64,000 nt of DNA from Pseudomonadota bacterium (lineage in GTDB: Bacteria; Pseudomonadota; Gammaproteobacteria; Xanthomonadales; Xanthomonadaceae): assembly GCA_023430045.1 (NCBI GenBank), contig JAEZCF010000036.1, positions 1-64,000 of the forward strand, read 5' to 3'. This document shows positions 50,439-59,487 of the stretch, one piece after another. Position 1 is the first letter of the stretch; each line of letters begins with the position of its first letter. The translations under genes and the position numbers were made by a program. The notes under the pieces were generated by a model, which saw only the letters and a program-made list of their open reading frames with translations, was not told where the DNA came from and did not search any database.

Positions 50439-51938
50439 TCAGAACGTGCGCTCCAGTTTCAGGCTGACTACGCTTTTGTCGTAGCTGTACAGCCAGTCGA
50501 CCGAGCTGTCGATCCGGTTGTGGCGCAGGGTCAGCAACGGCGTGAAGCCCGCCATTGCCCAGCGCATGGCCTTGATGACGAAGATGTAACCCTGCTCGTC
50601 ATCTTCGCGACGGGCCTCCAGCAGCGCATTGCTCGCGCCGTGCTGGCGCCGCCGCCAGGAAGCGGACAGCGTGCTGCTGAAGCCCTCCGGCCATTGCAGC
50701 GCGGCGCCCAGGCGCACGCCCTTCTGCCGGTATGCGGTGACCGCCAGCGGCGTATCGTTGTCGACCAGATCGACGCCGCCGAACAGCGTCCAGCGTGGCC
50801 CCAGGCTGCGGAAATACGTGAGATACACTGAACGCGATACACCATCGTAGTAAGGCGAATAACTGGACTGGCGATAGCTCAGATCCTTCCAGTCACCTTC
50901 GAGCTTCAGCAGCGAGGTGGCCGACATGCTGTAGTTCCACTCCGCGTGCAGACCCCAGGCCCCATACAGCGCGGAATTTCCCAGCGTCTGGTAATCGAAC
51001 GATGGGGCGAACGCCAGGCTGTGGCGTGCGCTGCGGAAACTGTAGCCAGCCTGGGTGGTCAGGCTCGCTTCGTTGTAGGCGCTGTGGTTGCGGTATGCCT
51101 GTCCGAACAGCAGCGAGCGCAGGTACAGGCCATGATGTCCCTTCAGGGGCAGATGCCTGCTGAGGCTGCCATCGAAGTCGATCCCACTGGCAACGATCGC
51201 ATCGGGCAGACGGCGGTCGACGTAGCAGAAGCCGTCGGTGTCGGCGAGCAGGCAGGTGTGGCTGGCCGAGGTGCGGTTGACGTTGTCGCTCCATGCCGGT
51301 CCCAGCGCCAGCGTGCCGTTCCATGAGCGACGGTTTTCCAGCGCCTGGCGAAACGTCGCCACGGTCCTGCGCACGCCCGCCGTCCTGGCATCGGATGCAT
51401 CGATGGACGCTTCGATGGCCTGGAAGAGCTCGGCGGCTTCGCGGTCCTGCTGGTCCTCGAACAGCGTCCGCGCCAGTTCCAGGCGGCCCGGCAGGAAGTC
51501 CTGCTGCAGTGCAAGCAGTGCGCGGAATTCGCGTTCCGCCTCGTCATGGCGTCCCTGCAGGCGGGCCAGCATGCCCTGCGCGTAGTGCTCCAGCATCGCA
51601 TCGCGGCCAGGCAGGGTGAGGTATTCATCGAGGAACCGCGCGGCGGCCTGCCACTGCCGGTTCTGCAGTGAAAGGTACAGTGCGCGCCCGACGTCATTGG
51701 CGTTGTGCGCGACGGTATGCGTCTGCCCGTCAACGGTGATGGTGGGGCGCCCGGCGTCCTGCTCCTCCCTCAGAAGCGCACGCTCGCGCTCGACACCCTG
51801 CTGCTCGGTGCGCTGTTCAAGGAGACGGCGGAGATCATCCTGCTGCTGCGCCTGCACAGGCACGCTTGCCAGCAGGAACAACGCCGGCACGATGATCCGG
51901 TATGGCATCCGCCGGCGGGCCGGCAAGGTGGGTTGCAT
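50439..51938 (-). CDS. Slam-type outer membrane translocon (DUF560, TPR plus barrel)
   Basis: A protein of about 499 residues, exported by a signal peptide (MPYRIIVPALFLLASVPVQA). TPR-like helices occupy about 75-185 (LYLSLQNRQWQAAARFLDEY, HYAQGMLARLQGRHDEAERE). A beta-barrel of the DUF560/Slam class follows, ending SYDKSVVSLKLERTF. Slam proteins move specific substrates with a C-terminal barrel handle across or onto the outer membrane. Its likely substrate is encoded just upstream. The exact start is uncertain: 51938 (MQPTLPARRR) is given, and 51908 would also keep a signal peptide. Confidence 0.85.
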   Translation of the reverse strand: MQPTLPARRRMPYRIIVPALFLLASVPVQAQQQDDLRRLLEQRTEQQGVERERALLREEQDAGRPTITVDGQTHTVAHNANDVGRALYLSLQNRQWQAAARFLDEYLTLPGRDAMLEHYAQGMLARLQGRHDEAEREFRALLALQQDFLPGRLELARTLFEDQQDREAAELFQAIEASIDASDARTAGVRRTVATFRQALENRRSWNGTLALGPAWSDNVNRTSASHTCLLADTDGFCYVDRRLPDAIVASGIDFDGSLSRHLPLKGHHGLYLRSLLFGQAYRNHSAYNEASLTTQAGYSFRSARHSLAFAPSFDYQTLGNSALYGAWGLHAEWNYSMSATSLLKLEGDWKDLSYRQSSYSPYYDGVSRSVYLTYFRSLGPRWTLFGGVDLVDNDTPLAVTAYRQKGVRLGAALQWPEGFSSTLSASWRRRQHGASNALLEARREDDEQGYIFVIKAMRWAMAGFTPLLTLRHNRIDSSVDWLYSYDKSVVSLKLERTF

Positions 51939-52044
51939 GGGTAGAACGTCCCGACGACGGCAAGGACTGGCGGAGGGCTCGTCCTTGCACTTTTTCATGT
52001 ACTACGAAAAATCCCTGCCGGAAACCGGCAAGGCACTGCACGCG

Positions 52045-52821
52045 TTACCGCGCGCCGCCGAACGCCACATCCTTGGACCGGTCGGCGAAGGTCGCGATGC
52101 CCGCCAGCGCCGCCGCGTTGCCGCCGTAGAAACGGCCCTCGACGGTACCGGCGGTGGAATCCGCACGTGCCACGCCGCTGAAGGTTGCGGTGGACGGATT
52201 GATGGACACGTAGTTGACCAGCGTGCTGCTGCCGAGGGCCAGCGTGTTGACCGTGCTGGAACCGGTACGGGTCAGGCTGCCGCTCAGGCGGTTGGTGGAG
52301 AAGTTTGCGGTGAACGTGCCGTTCAACACGCTGCCGCTACCGGAGTTGTTCAGTCCGGTCACCGCATAGGACGCCGTGCCGCTGGTGGGCAGCGTGGTGC
52401 CGGTGGTATCACCGACGTAGTAAACGGTGTGGTCGCCGGCGCTGACGTTGCCCGTGCTGGACCACTCGCCGAACCACACATCGCCGCTGCCCGCACGCGC
52501 GAACGTGAAGACGCCCAGGTTGCCGGGGTGGTCGGCATCGGCGGGCATGTTCAACTGGTAGACCGGGCCGGTGCCGGAGTACCGCGACAGCCCCTGGAAG
52601 TCCACCTGCAGGTCGATGCCGCTGGCCTGTACGGAGATGCCGGCCAGGCCTGGGGTATGCACCGTGCCTGCCGAAACATCGGACTTGCCGATGCGCACCT
52701 TGCTGCTGTCGCTGGTGCCGCCAAGGAACGGCGCCTCGGTGGACTGCGCCTGGGCCAGTCCGGCGACGGACAGGGCCGCCAGCGCGACGCTGAGGATGAC
52801 GAGCTTGCGTTGGGTCTTCAT
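52045..52821 (-). CDS. Hemophilin-like secreted heme binder (Slam substrate)
   Basis: A 258-residue exported protein. The signal peptide MKTQRKLVILSVALAALSVA ends in LAQAQS, a signal peptidase I site without a lipobox cysteine, so it should be soluble. The C-terminal third ends GRFYGGNAAALAGIATFADR and DVAFGGAR, the pattern of Slam-dependent barrel handles (TbpB-type). In A. baumannii the equivalent, HphA, captures heme from hemoglobin. The gene lies between its probable receptor gene (85 bases upstream) and its Slam translocon gene. Several histidines are present (GTVHTPG, DADHPGN, AGDHTVY), but heme ligands cannot be assigned. Confidence 0.78.
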   Translation of the reverse strand: MKTQRKLVILSVALAALSVAGLAQAQSTEAPFLGGTSDSSKVRIGKSDVSAGTVHTPGLAGISVQASGIDLQVDFQGLSRYSGTGPVYQLNMPADADHPGNLGVFTFARAGSGDVWFGEWSSTGNVSAGDHTVYYVGDTTGTTLPTSGTASYAVTGLNNSGSGSVLNGTFTANFSTNRLSGSLTRTGSSTVNTLALGSSTLVNYVSINPSTATFSGVARADSTAGTVEGRFYGGNAAALAGIATFADRSKDVAFGGAR

Positions 52822-52906
52822 GGAATACCTCATCAGTTCATGGATGCAACGGAAGTGGGTGGGCATCCTGCCCTGCACAACAACTCCTCCTGGAGGGGGC
52901 GCGGCG

Positions 52907-55900
52907 TCAGAATCTCGCGGTCAGGCTGAGCTTCAGCGTGCGTCCGGGCGCGGCGACGAGCGCGCGCGTGGCCGGGTCGATGTAGTACTGATCTGTCAGG
53001 TTGGTGCCGGTGAATTCGACGCTCAGGTGCTCGTCGAACCGATAGCTGACATAGGCGTCGAACAGCAGGGTCTTTCCCCACGAATAGGGATAGTTGGTCG
53101 TGGCCAGCAACGGCCCGCCGTCCTGTGCGTTGGCGCGGTAGAAATCCAGGTCCGTGTTCTTGTACTGGCTGTAATAGGTCACCCGGCCACCAATCTCCAG
53201 GCGCCTGTCCAGGAAGCGTCCGCCCAGCGAGCCGTTGGCCGAGAACTCCGGCGTGGCCTGGGTAAGCAGGTAGCCTTGGGGGAAGCCATACTTCACGCAG
53301 GTCGACAGGAACAGATCGGACGACACGCCATTCGCATCGACGTGCTCGCCGGCCTTGTTGATGCTGGTCAGCAGCGCGTGGCTGGCATCGCAGACTTCGT
53401 TGTCCAGCATGTAGTTCACGCCGAGGTCGGTAAAGAACCGTCCGCCGTCGTAGCGTGCGGTCAGCTCCAGCCCATGGATGGTCTGCTTGTCGATGTTGCT
53501 GAAGCTCAGGCGGCTGTCGCGCTCGATCACGTCGCGGGTCTTGTTCGAGTAATACGCCAGCTTCAGGTCGGCATGTCCTTCATCGCTGGACAGCAGATGG
53601 CTGAAATCGTGGATGTAGGCCGCTTCCCAGTTGTAGGTGTGCTCCGGCTTGAGGCTCAGGAACGGATTGATGTTGGCCGAGAACCCGATCGTGCTCTCGA
53701 ACAGGCTGGGGAACCGCATGGCTTCGGAATAACGGACATAGACGCGATCGTAGTCGCTGAAATTCACCGTGGCCGAGAAGGCCGGTACCCAGGCGTGATC
53801 GCGTTTCTTTTCGGCAACCGCGGTGACGTACTCGTTGACTGGGCTGGTGTGGCAGTAGGTTCCGTCGCTGCGCCCGTTGCTGGTGGCCAGCGTGCCATCG
53901 GCCTGCAGATGCTGCTGCGCATCCTCCAGGAACTGACCGTTCAGGCAGGGATTGGTGCCGGCGCTGTACTTGCCATCGGCATCCGGCGCCCAGGGCAGGT
54001 TGTGCTCTTCCCGCACCGTCCTGACCTGCAGCGCATCCCACGCCTCCTTGATCAGCGCGTCCAGATCGATACCTTCGGCTTCGAACGCGGCCCGGTTGGC
54101 CTCCGCTTCCGCCACGGCTTCGGCGATCGCATCGTATTCGGCCTGGTCGAATTCGGTGCGCTGCGTCCAGTACGAGGCCTGGCGGGACACGGTGGCACTG
54201 TTGACGAAACGGCCGGGGTTGGCCGCCACATAATCATCGTGCGCCCAGAAATCCATGTAGCGCATGCCGGCACTGACCTGCAGCCAGTCCGTCGGCCGCC
54301 AGTCGAAATTGAAGCTGGCGTTCCACTCCTCGCGTCGCCCGGCGCGGGGATAGCTGCGCCAGCCGTCGTTCGGCGACACGACGTCGTCCGAACGGAGCTT
54401 TTCATGCTGGAAGTCGCCGCCCAGGGTGAGGTCCAGCGCCTCGGTGAGGCTGAAGCGGTTGCTCAGGGTGATGCCGTTGCGCGTATTGGTTGCGTTGGCG
54501 ATGGCGGTGTTGCGGAGGATGACGTCGTCGCGGTGGGCGCCTTCGGCGTAATTGGGGAAACCGCCCGAGCTGTAGGTGGCGCTCTGCGTGTCGGTGCGCC
54601 ACAGGTTGGCATACAGGTCGACCCAGCGGCCGCCGGCGGGCTTCAAGGTGTACTCCAGGTTGTAGGCCTGGCCATCGACGCGGCTCAATGGCCATTGCAC
54701 ACTGCCTGGCGCGGACGAGGCGAACAGCCGCGAGGGCATGATCTCGCCGTAATGCGACAGGCTGTCGCGGTAACCGAACTGCAGCTGCTGGTCGTCGGTC
54801 GGCCGCCAGGTCGCCTTGAACAGCCAGGATTCCATCTGGCTGGACGTGTTGGTCATTTCATTCCCCGGCGGAAGGCGCGTGGCCATCCACGAGATCACGT
54901 CATCGAACCAGTTGCTCTGCTCATGCGAGTAGTAACCCGCATTGCGCTTTCCGGCGTAGTAGTTGCCACGCTCCCGGTACGAGTATGCGCCCAGCAGATC
55001 CACCGCATCGGATTTCCAGCCTAGCGCAAGGCGGTACGCATGGTCCTCGCCATCGAAGACGTCGTAGCCTCCGCCACCGGTTTTCGGTTCGACCCGCAGC
55101 GTCAGGTCGTCGTTGGGCGTGATGCCGGAACTCTGCGGGTAGCCGTCCACCGTGCGGTAGTCTTCGCCGGTATGCAGGCGCGGCAGACGCGGCCTGACCG
55201 CGTTGCTGCTGCCTTCGATCTTGAACTCGCCACCGAAGCGTTGGCCTTCAGGCACGATGTCGCCGACATCCAGCGTCTTGACCACCATCGCACCGCCGAT
55301 GCCGGTGCTGACGTTGCGTACCAGGCCCGGGCCCTTGATGATCTGGATGCCACCAATCAGGAAGGGATCGATGTAGTTGCGGTTGGTGGCTCCGTTGTAG
55401 CCACGCCAGACGGTGAGCGCCTGTTCGGTGCCATCGATGGTGACCGGTACCCGGCCGCGTCCCTGGATGCCGCGGATGTTCAGGTCCAATGCGCCGCTGT
55501 TGCGGGCATCCCCACTGAACACACCGGGCACGCCGTTGACCAGGTCCGACGGTGTCTTGCCTTTGTAGCGCTCCACCTCGCGGCGACCGATGTAGGCAGT
55601 GGAAACATCCAGGTCGAAGACATCGTCATACCCCTTGATGTCGCGCGCCGCACCCGTGGCCGCCGTGGCGTGCTGGCCCGCCACGGTGAGCGCACCGGTG
55701 ACGACCGCCGTTTCGTCGCCCTGCGGTCCGGTGGAGCGCCCGTCGCCCGCCACGGCCCGCTCCACCACCGCAACGCCCGGCTCGCGCCATCGCCAGGACA
55801 GGGAGGTTCCCTCCAGCAGATGGGTCAATGCCTGGTCGATGGTGAGCCGTCCGCCGACCGCCCTGCCCTGCACACCGGCGACATCCCTGGAGGCGAACAG

Positions 55901-56101
55901 GATGCGGATCTCCCCCTGGTCCGCCACGCGGGTCAGCGCGGTATCCATCGACTGCGCGCGGATATCGAAGCCGATGGCAGCCGCCGGGGCGCCCGCACCC
56001 GGGTCCTGCGCCAGCGCAGGGGCCGACAGCGAAAGAGCGATGGTGGCTGCAAGCAGCGAGCGCAGGCAGGAACGGGGGCGAAGGGGTACAGAAGCTCTCA
56101 T
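52907..56101 (-). CDS. TonB-dependent receptor with STN domain, hemophilin/heme uptake type
   Basis: A 1064-residue receptor. Signal peptide RSLLAATIALSLSAPALAQD, an STN signalling domain (about 35-110, FDIRAQSMDTALTRVADQGE), plug (about 145-290, LNIRGIQGRGRVPVTIDGTE) and a barrel ending GRTLKLSLTARF. The STN domain signals to a FecR/FecI pair, and both are encoded directly upstream. The next gene encodes a hemophilin-like protein, so the ligand is probably a heme-loaded hemophilin, as for HphR of A. baumannii. ATG 56101 is chosen for the signal peptide; an in-frame start at 56206 adds a Cys-rich leader. A Fur-box-like site lies at 56151-56169. Confidence 0.9.
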   Translation of the reverse strand: MRASVPLRPRSCLRSLLAATIALSLSAPALAQDPGAGAPAAAIGFDIRAQSMDTALTRVADQGEIRILFASRDVAGVQGRAVGGRLTIDQALTHLLEGTSLSWRWREPGVAVVERAVAGDGRSTGPQGDETAVVTGALTVAGQHATAATGAARDIKGYDDVFDLDVSTAYIGRREVERYKGKTPSDLVNGVPGVFSGDARNSGALDLNIRGIQGRGRVPVTIDGTEQALTVWRGYNGATNRNYIDPFLIGGIQIIKGPGLVRNVSTGIGGAMVVKTLDVGDIVPEGQRFGGEFKIEGSSNAVRPRLPRLHTGEDYRTVDGYPQSSGITPNDDLTLRVEPKTGGGGYDVFDGEDHAYRLALGWKSDAVDLLGAYSYRERGNYYAGKRNAGYYSHEQSNWFDDVISWMATRLPPGNEMTNTSSQMESWLFKATWRPTDDQQLQFGYRDSLSHYGEIMPSRLFASSAPGSVQWPLSRVDGQAYNLEYTLKPAGGRWVDLYANLWRTDTQSATYSSGGFPNYAEGAHRDDVILRNTAIANATNTRNGITLSNRFSLTEALDLTLGGDFQHEKLRSDDVVSPNDGWRSYPRAGRREEWNASFNFDWRPTDWLQVSAGMRYMDFWAHDDYVAANPGRFVNSATVSRQASYWTQRTEFDQAEYDAIAEAVAEAEANRAAFEAEGIDLDALIKEAWDALQVRTVREEHNLPWAPDADGKYSAGTNPCLNGQFLEDAQQHLQADGTLATSNGRSDGTYCHTSPVNEYVTAVAEKKRDHAWVPAFSATVNFSDYDRVYVRYSEAMRFPSLFESTIGFSANINPFLSLKPEHTYNWEAAYIHDFSHLLSSDEGHADLKLAYYSNKTRDVIERDSRLSFSNIDKQTIHGLELTARYDGGRFFTDLGVNYMLDNEVCDASHALLTSINKAGEHVDANGVSSDLFLSTCVKYGFPQGYLLTQATPEFSANGSLGGRFLDRRLEIGGRVTYYSQYKNTDLDFYRANAQDGGPLLATTNYPYSWGKTLLFDAYVSYRFDEHLSVEFTGTNLTDQYYIDPATRALVAAPGRTLKLSLTARF

Positions 56102-56150
56102 GTGTCCGTCTGGTCTGGAGAAATGGATCCCGGAAGCGGGAGCGAGCCAG

Positions 56151-56169
56151 ATGCAAATAGCTCTCATTC
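56151..56169 (-). promoter_or_regulatory. Fur-box-like site upstream of the heme receptor gene
   Basis: GCAAATAGCTCTCATT (56153-56168) resembles Fur sites of the form GCAAATGATTCTCATT. It lies 50-68 bases before the receptor start, between fecR and the receptor gene. Dual control by FecI and Fur is usual for such receptors. Confidence 0.5.
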
Positions 56170-56237
56170 CTATAGACGTTCGGGATGTGCCGGACTTGCA
56201 GCGCAAGTGCGGAAATAATCAGCCGCTGCCCGGCGGA

Positions 56238-57224
56238 TCAGCGGATCAGCGTGATCAGCGGCAGTCGCACGATCCGCGCGCCGGCGAGTGCAGCGACCGC
56301 ACGCAGCAGCGCATCCGTGTCGTCCAGATCGAAGACGCCGCTCAATTGCAGGTGGCGAAGGTTCTCGCCCACCACCCGGATGTGGCGGGTCGTGTAACGC
56401 TCCACTTCGGCGGCCACCTGGGCCAGCGGTTGCCGGTTGAAGATCAGCTTGCCACGCACCCACGCCGTGGCCGCGTCCGCATCCACGGACTCCACGAGCC
56501 CGAGCACGTCGCTGCTGAAGGCAACACGCTGGTCCGCCGCTACCCTGGTCTCGCCTGCGCCAGTGCGCACGTCGGCACTGCCGGCCAGCACGGTGAGCAC
56601 GCTGCGGCGGGCTTCGCGGCGCAGGCAGCAGCGTCCGTCGCGCACCCGCACCTCGCCGTCCCGGCACTGCACGATGAAGGGTCGCCGGGAGTCACTGCCG
56701 ACCTCGAACAGCACTTCACCTGCCAACAGCGAGGCCTGACGCCGGTCCGGCGTAAAGGCCGCGGACAGGGCGCTGCCGGTATTGAGCCAGGCCTGCGAGC
56801 CGTCCGGCAGTCGCCAGCGCCGCCGCTCACCGGTGGCGGTGCGTTGGTCGGCGAACAGGGCGACGGCCGCTCCGGACAGGTCGGCTGCAGAAAGACCGGG
56901 CCCGGACAGTCCTGCTGCGGCCAGGCCCGCCACCGCCGCAGCGGAGGCCCCCCCAACCAGAAAGGCACGGCGGCTGACGCGGCGACGCGGCTCACGTGAA
57001 AGCGCCCTGACCCACTGCCGATGCTCGGCTGCCAGCTGCGTGCGACCGGTGTCGTCCAGCAACGCGCGCGCCTGGCGCACCGCCTCGGCATGCGCGGGTG
57101 ATCGCAGGCACCACTGCGCGAAGGCCGCGCGCTCGTTCGCCGTCGGGCTTCCCCCCATGCGCACGATCCAGCGGATCGCTTCGTCGCTGAGTGCCGTATT
57201 GCGGGATCGGAAATGGTCGAACAT
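56238..57224 (-). CDS. FecR family anti-sigma regulator
   Basis: A 328-residue protein. An N-terminal DUF4880 segment (about 10-70, DEAIRWIVRMGGSPTANERA) is followed by a membrane region preceded by a twin-arginine-like motif (RRRVSRRAFLVGGASAAA) and a periplasmic FecR domain (about 130-240, GSQAWLNTGSALSAAFTPDR, LLAGEVLFEVGSD). FecR relays the signal from the receptor STN domain to the FecI sigma factor. The order fecI, fecR, receptor is the standard one. Confidence 0.92.
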   Translation of the reverse strand: MFDHFRSRNTALSDEAIRWIVRMGGSPTANERAAFAQWCLRSPAHAEAVRQARALLDDTGRTQLAAEHRQWVRALSREPRRRVSRRAFLVGGASAAAVAGLAAAGLSGPGLSAADLSGAAVALFADQRTATGERRRWRLPDGSQAWLNTGSALSAAFTPDRRQASLLAGEVLFEVGSDSRRPFIVQCRDGEVRVRDGRCCLRREARRSVLTVLAGSADVRTGAGETRVAADQRVAFSSDVLGLVESVDADAATAWVRGKLIFNRQPLAQVAAEVERYTTRHIRVVGENLRHLQLSGVFDLDDTDALLRAVAALAGARIVRLPLITLIR

Positions 57225-57378
57225 CGTGGCGTGGCGAGTGGCTGCGCGGAAGGGAGGACGGTATCGGCGGTGTCACGTATATCTGTTAGACGACGGCGGC
57301 GGCGAAGAATTGCAGCACGTGGCCCTCATTGGTGCAGCGGCGCCCGGAGGAGCATCGGTGCGGGCCCGGCGTTCCGGA

Positions 57379-57888
57379 TCAGGGCATGGGCAGGCGGTCG
57401 CGGCAATGACGCAGGGCCTGGGCCAGATATTTTGCGACCATGCTTTCAGATACCGCCAGTCTTCGCGCGATGTCGGCGTGCGACAGGCCGTCCACGCGGA
57501 ACAGCAGCAGGGCCAGCCGGGCATTGGCGGGAAGTTCCCGCAACGCACTGTCCAGCTGCCGGAGATGATCGTGGGCCATCGCGTGCTGTTCCGGGTCCGG
57601 TGCCGGATCCGGCAGGGACACATCCGGCTCGCCGTTGCCGGCCCTGCGCTGCTCCCGGCGCGCGGTGTCGATCGCCAGATTCCCTGCAACCCGATAGATG
57701 AACGCACGTTCGTCCCGTATCTCAGTGTCGACGTCCTTCCGCGACGCGGTTTCCAGCAGCCGCAGGTAGGTGTCCTGGGCGACATCTTCGGCGCGGCCGT
57801 GATCACCGGTGCGACGCCGCAGATGCCGCACAAGCTCGTCGTACAGTTCAAGGAAACTGTCGATCACTCTGTAGGAAGGACGGTTCAT
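57379..57888 (-). CDS. FecI-type ECF sigma factor
   Basis: A 169-residue sigma-70 factor: region 2 at about 12-80 (FLELYDELVRHLRRRTGDHG, AEDVAQDTYLRLLE, FIYRVAGNLAIDTARRE) and region 4 at about 110-160 (LRELPANARLALLLFRVDGL, HADIARRLAVSESMVAKYLA). It directs transcription of the downstream receptor and, probably, the following heme genes. The gap to fecR is 154 bases, longer than usual, with no gene in it. Confidence 0.92.
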   Translation of the reverse strand: MNRPSYRVIDSFLELYDELVRHLRRRTGDHGRAEDVAQDTYLRLLETASRKDVDTEIRDERAFIYRVAGNLAIDTARREQRRAGNGEPDVSLPDPAPDPEQHAMAHDHLRQLDSALRELPANARLALLLFRVDGLSHADIARRLAVSESMVAKYLAQALRHCRDRLPMP

Positions 57889-58038
57889 TCAGCAGGCCGT
57901 GCGGGATCCACGCATCGACACAGGACACAATGCCCGTGTGCGGTCACTGGCTGGCGGAACGCTGGCTGAGGCCGCCATCCTAACGCGCAATCGTCCGCAA
58001 TGGGCGACGCGTGGCCTGCCGATACGGCAACCGCGCCT

Positions 58039-59487
58039 TCACCGGCCGCCGTGCAACGCGTCGTAGGCCTGCCGCAGTGCGTCGCTGAAACGCGCATCGT
58101 CGGCCAGCGTGCCGAATACTTCGCGCAGCGACAGGAAGGCGGCTACGTCGTGCAGGCCGTGGCCGCTGCTGTGGCGGCCGATGTCCTGCAGCTGGGCATT
58201 GCGTGGATCGGTCAGCTCACGGCCGCCCTTTGCCTGCCGGCACACGAACCGCAGCCAGCCGGCCACCGGCACGCACAGTGCATCGACCGGGCGCCCGGCG
58301 GCCAGCGCATCAGCGATGGTGTCGAGCAGGCGCACTGGAATCTTCTGCGAGCCGTCCTGGGCGATCTGGATCAGCCGATGGCGTATCGACGGGTTGCGAA
58401 AGCGCGTCAGGATGGCCTCGATGTAAGCATGGACATCCAGGCCCGGCGGCATCACCGTGTTCGGGGCGATGTGCTCGTGCATCAACGTGCCGACGAACAG
58501 GCACAGCTCCGGATCTGCCATGGCCTCGTCCACACTGTCCAGGCCACGCAGCAATCCCAGGTAGGCAAGCGTGGAGTGCGCTGCGTTGAGCAGGCGCAGC
58601 TTGGCGCGGTCATGGCCGGCGATGTCGTCGCTCATCGTCACCCCTGCCCGCTCCCAGCGTGGCCGGCCGTTGCAGAAGCGGTCTTCCACCACCCATTGCG
58701 TATAGGCCTCGCGCTGCACCGGCCACGCATCGTGCAGTCCCAGTGCGGCATCCACGCGTTCGCGCAGCACCGCGTCGGTGGCCGGCGTGATGCTGTCCAC
58801 CATGGAACAGGGAAAAGTCACTTCACCGGCGATCCACGCCGCCAGCGCCGGGTCCACATGCCCGGCGTACTGCAGCGTGGCGCGACGCAGGCGGTTGCCG
58901 TTGTCGGCCAGGTTGTCGCAGCTGAGCACGGTATAGGGCCGCTCTCCTGCGGCATGCCGGGCACGCAGCCCGGCGACCACGTAGCCGATGGCGCTGCGTG
59001 GGCGATCCGGATCGGCCAGGTCATGGACGATGTCCGGATGCGCGGCATCCAGCCCATCGGCGCCCAGGCAGTAGCCCTTCTCGGTCACCGTCAGCGTCAC
59101 CAGCCGTACCTGCGGGTCGGCCAGCCGTGCCAGGATCGCCTTCTGGTCCTGGCCGGCGAACAGCGCCTGGCGGATCGAGCCGATCACGCGGTATTCCGGC
59201 GCGCTGCCCAGCACCGCCACTGTGTACAGGCCATCCTGTGGACGCAATGCCTCCGCGGTGGCGGCCCCATGCAGGGATACCGCGCAGATGGCCCAGTCCG
59301 GCTCGTCAGCCAGCAGGTCGTCCACGTACACCGCCTGATGCGCGCGATGAAATGCGCCGGCACCGAGATGGACGATGCCGATGCGCGTGGCGTCCCTCGG
59401 GTAGCCCGGGCGCCGCATGCCTGCAGGTACGGCATTCAGCGTGGCATCGGACAGGCGCGGTGGCGGTGTGGAAGCAGCGTCGTTCAT
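58039..59487 (-). CDS. uxuB: Fructuronate reductase / mannitol dehydrogenase family (UxuB-like)
   Basis: A 482-residue polyol/hexuronate dehydrogenase: NAD-binding N-terminus (RIGIVHLGAGAFHRAHQAVY, about 36-55), the middle motif LVTLTVTEKGY, and the C-terminal domain with KLRLLNAAHSTLAYLGLL. UxuB converts fructuronate to mannonate in glucuronate breakdown. The neighbours (GH3, GH43 and a probable mannonate dehydratase) support this over a mannitol-specific role. The start overlaps the GH3 stop by four bases (ATGA). Confidence 0.9.
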   Translation of the reverse strand: MNDAASTPPPRLSDATLNAVPAGMRRPGYPRDATRIGIVHLGAGAFHRAHQAVYVDDLLADEPDWAICAVSLHGAATAEALRPQDGLYTVAVLGSAPEYRVIGSIRQALFAGQDQKAILARLADPQVRLVTLTVTEKGYCLGADGLDAAHPDIVHDLADPDRPRSAIGYVVAGLRARHAAGERPYTVLSCDNLADNGNRLRRATLQYAGHVDPALAAWIAGEVTFPCSMVDSITPATDAVLRERVDAALGLHDAWPVQREAYTQWVVEDRFCNGRPRWERAGVTMSDDIAGHDRAKLRLLNAAHSTLAYLGLLRGLDSVDEAMADPELCLFVGTLMHEHIAPNTVMPPGLDVHAYIEAILTRFRNPSIRHRLIQIAQDGSQKIPVRLLDTIADALAAGRPVDALCVPVAGWLRFVCRQAKGGRELTDPRNAQLQDIGRHSSGHGLHDVAAFLSLREVFGTLADDARFSDALRQAYDALHGGR

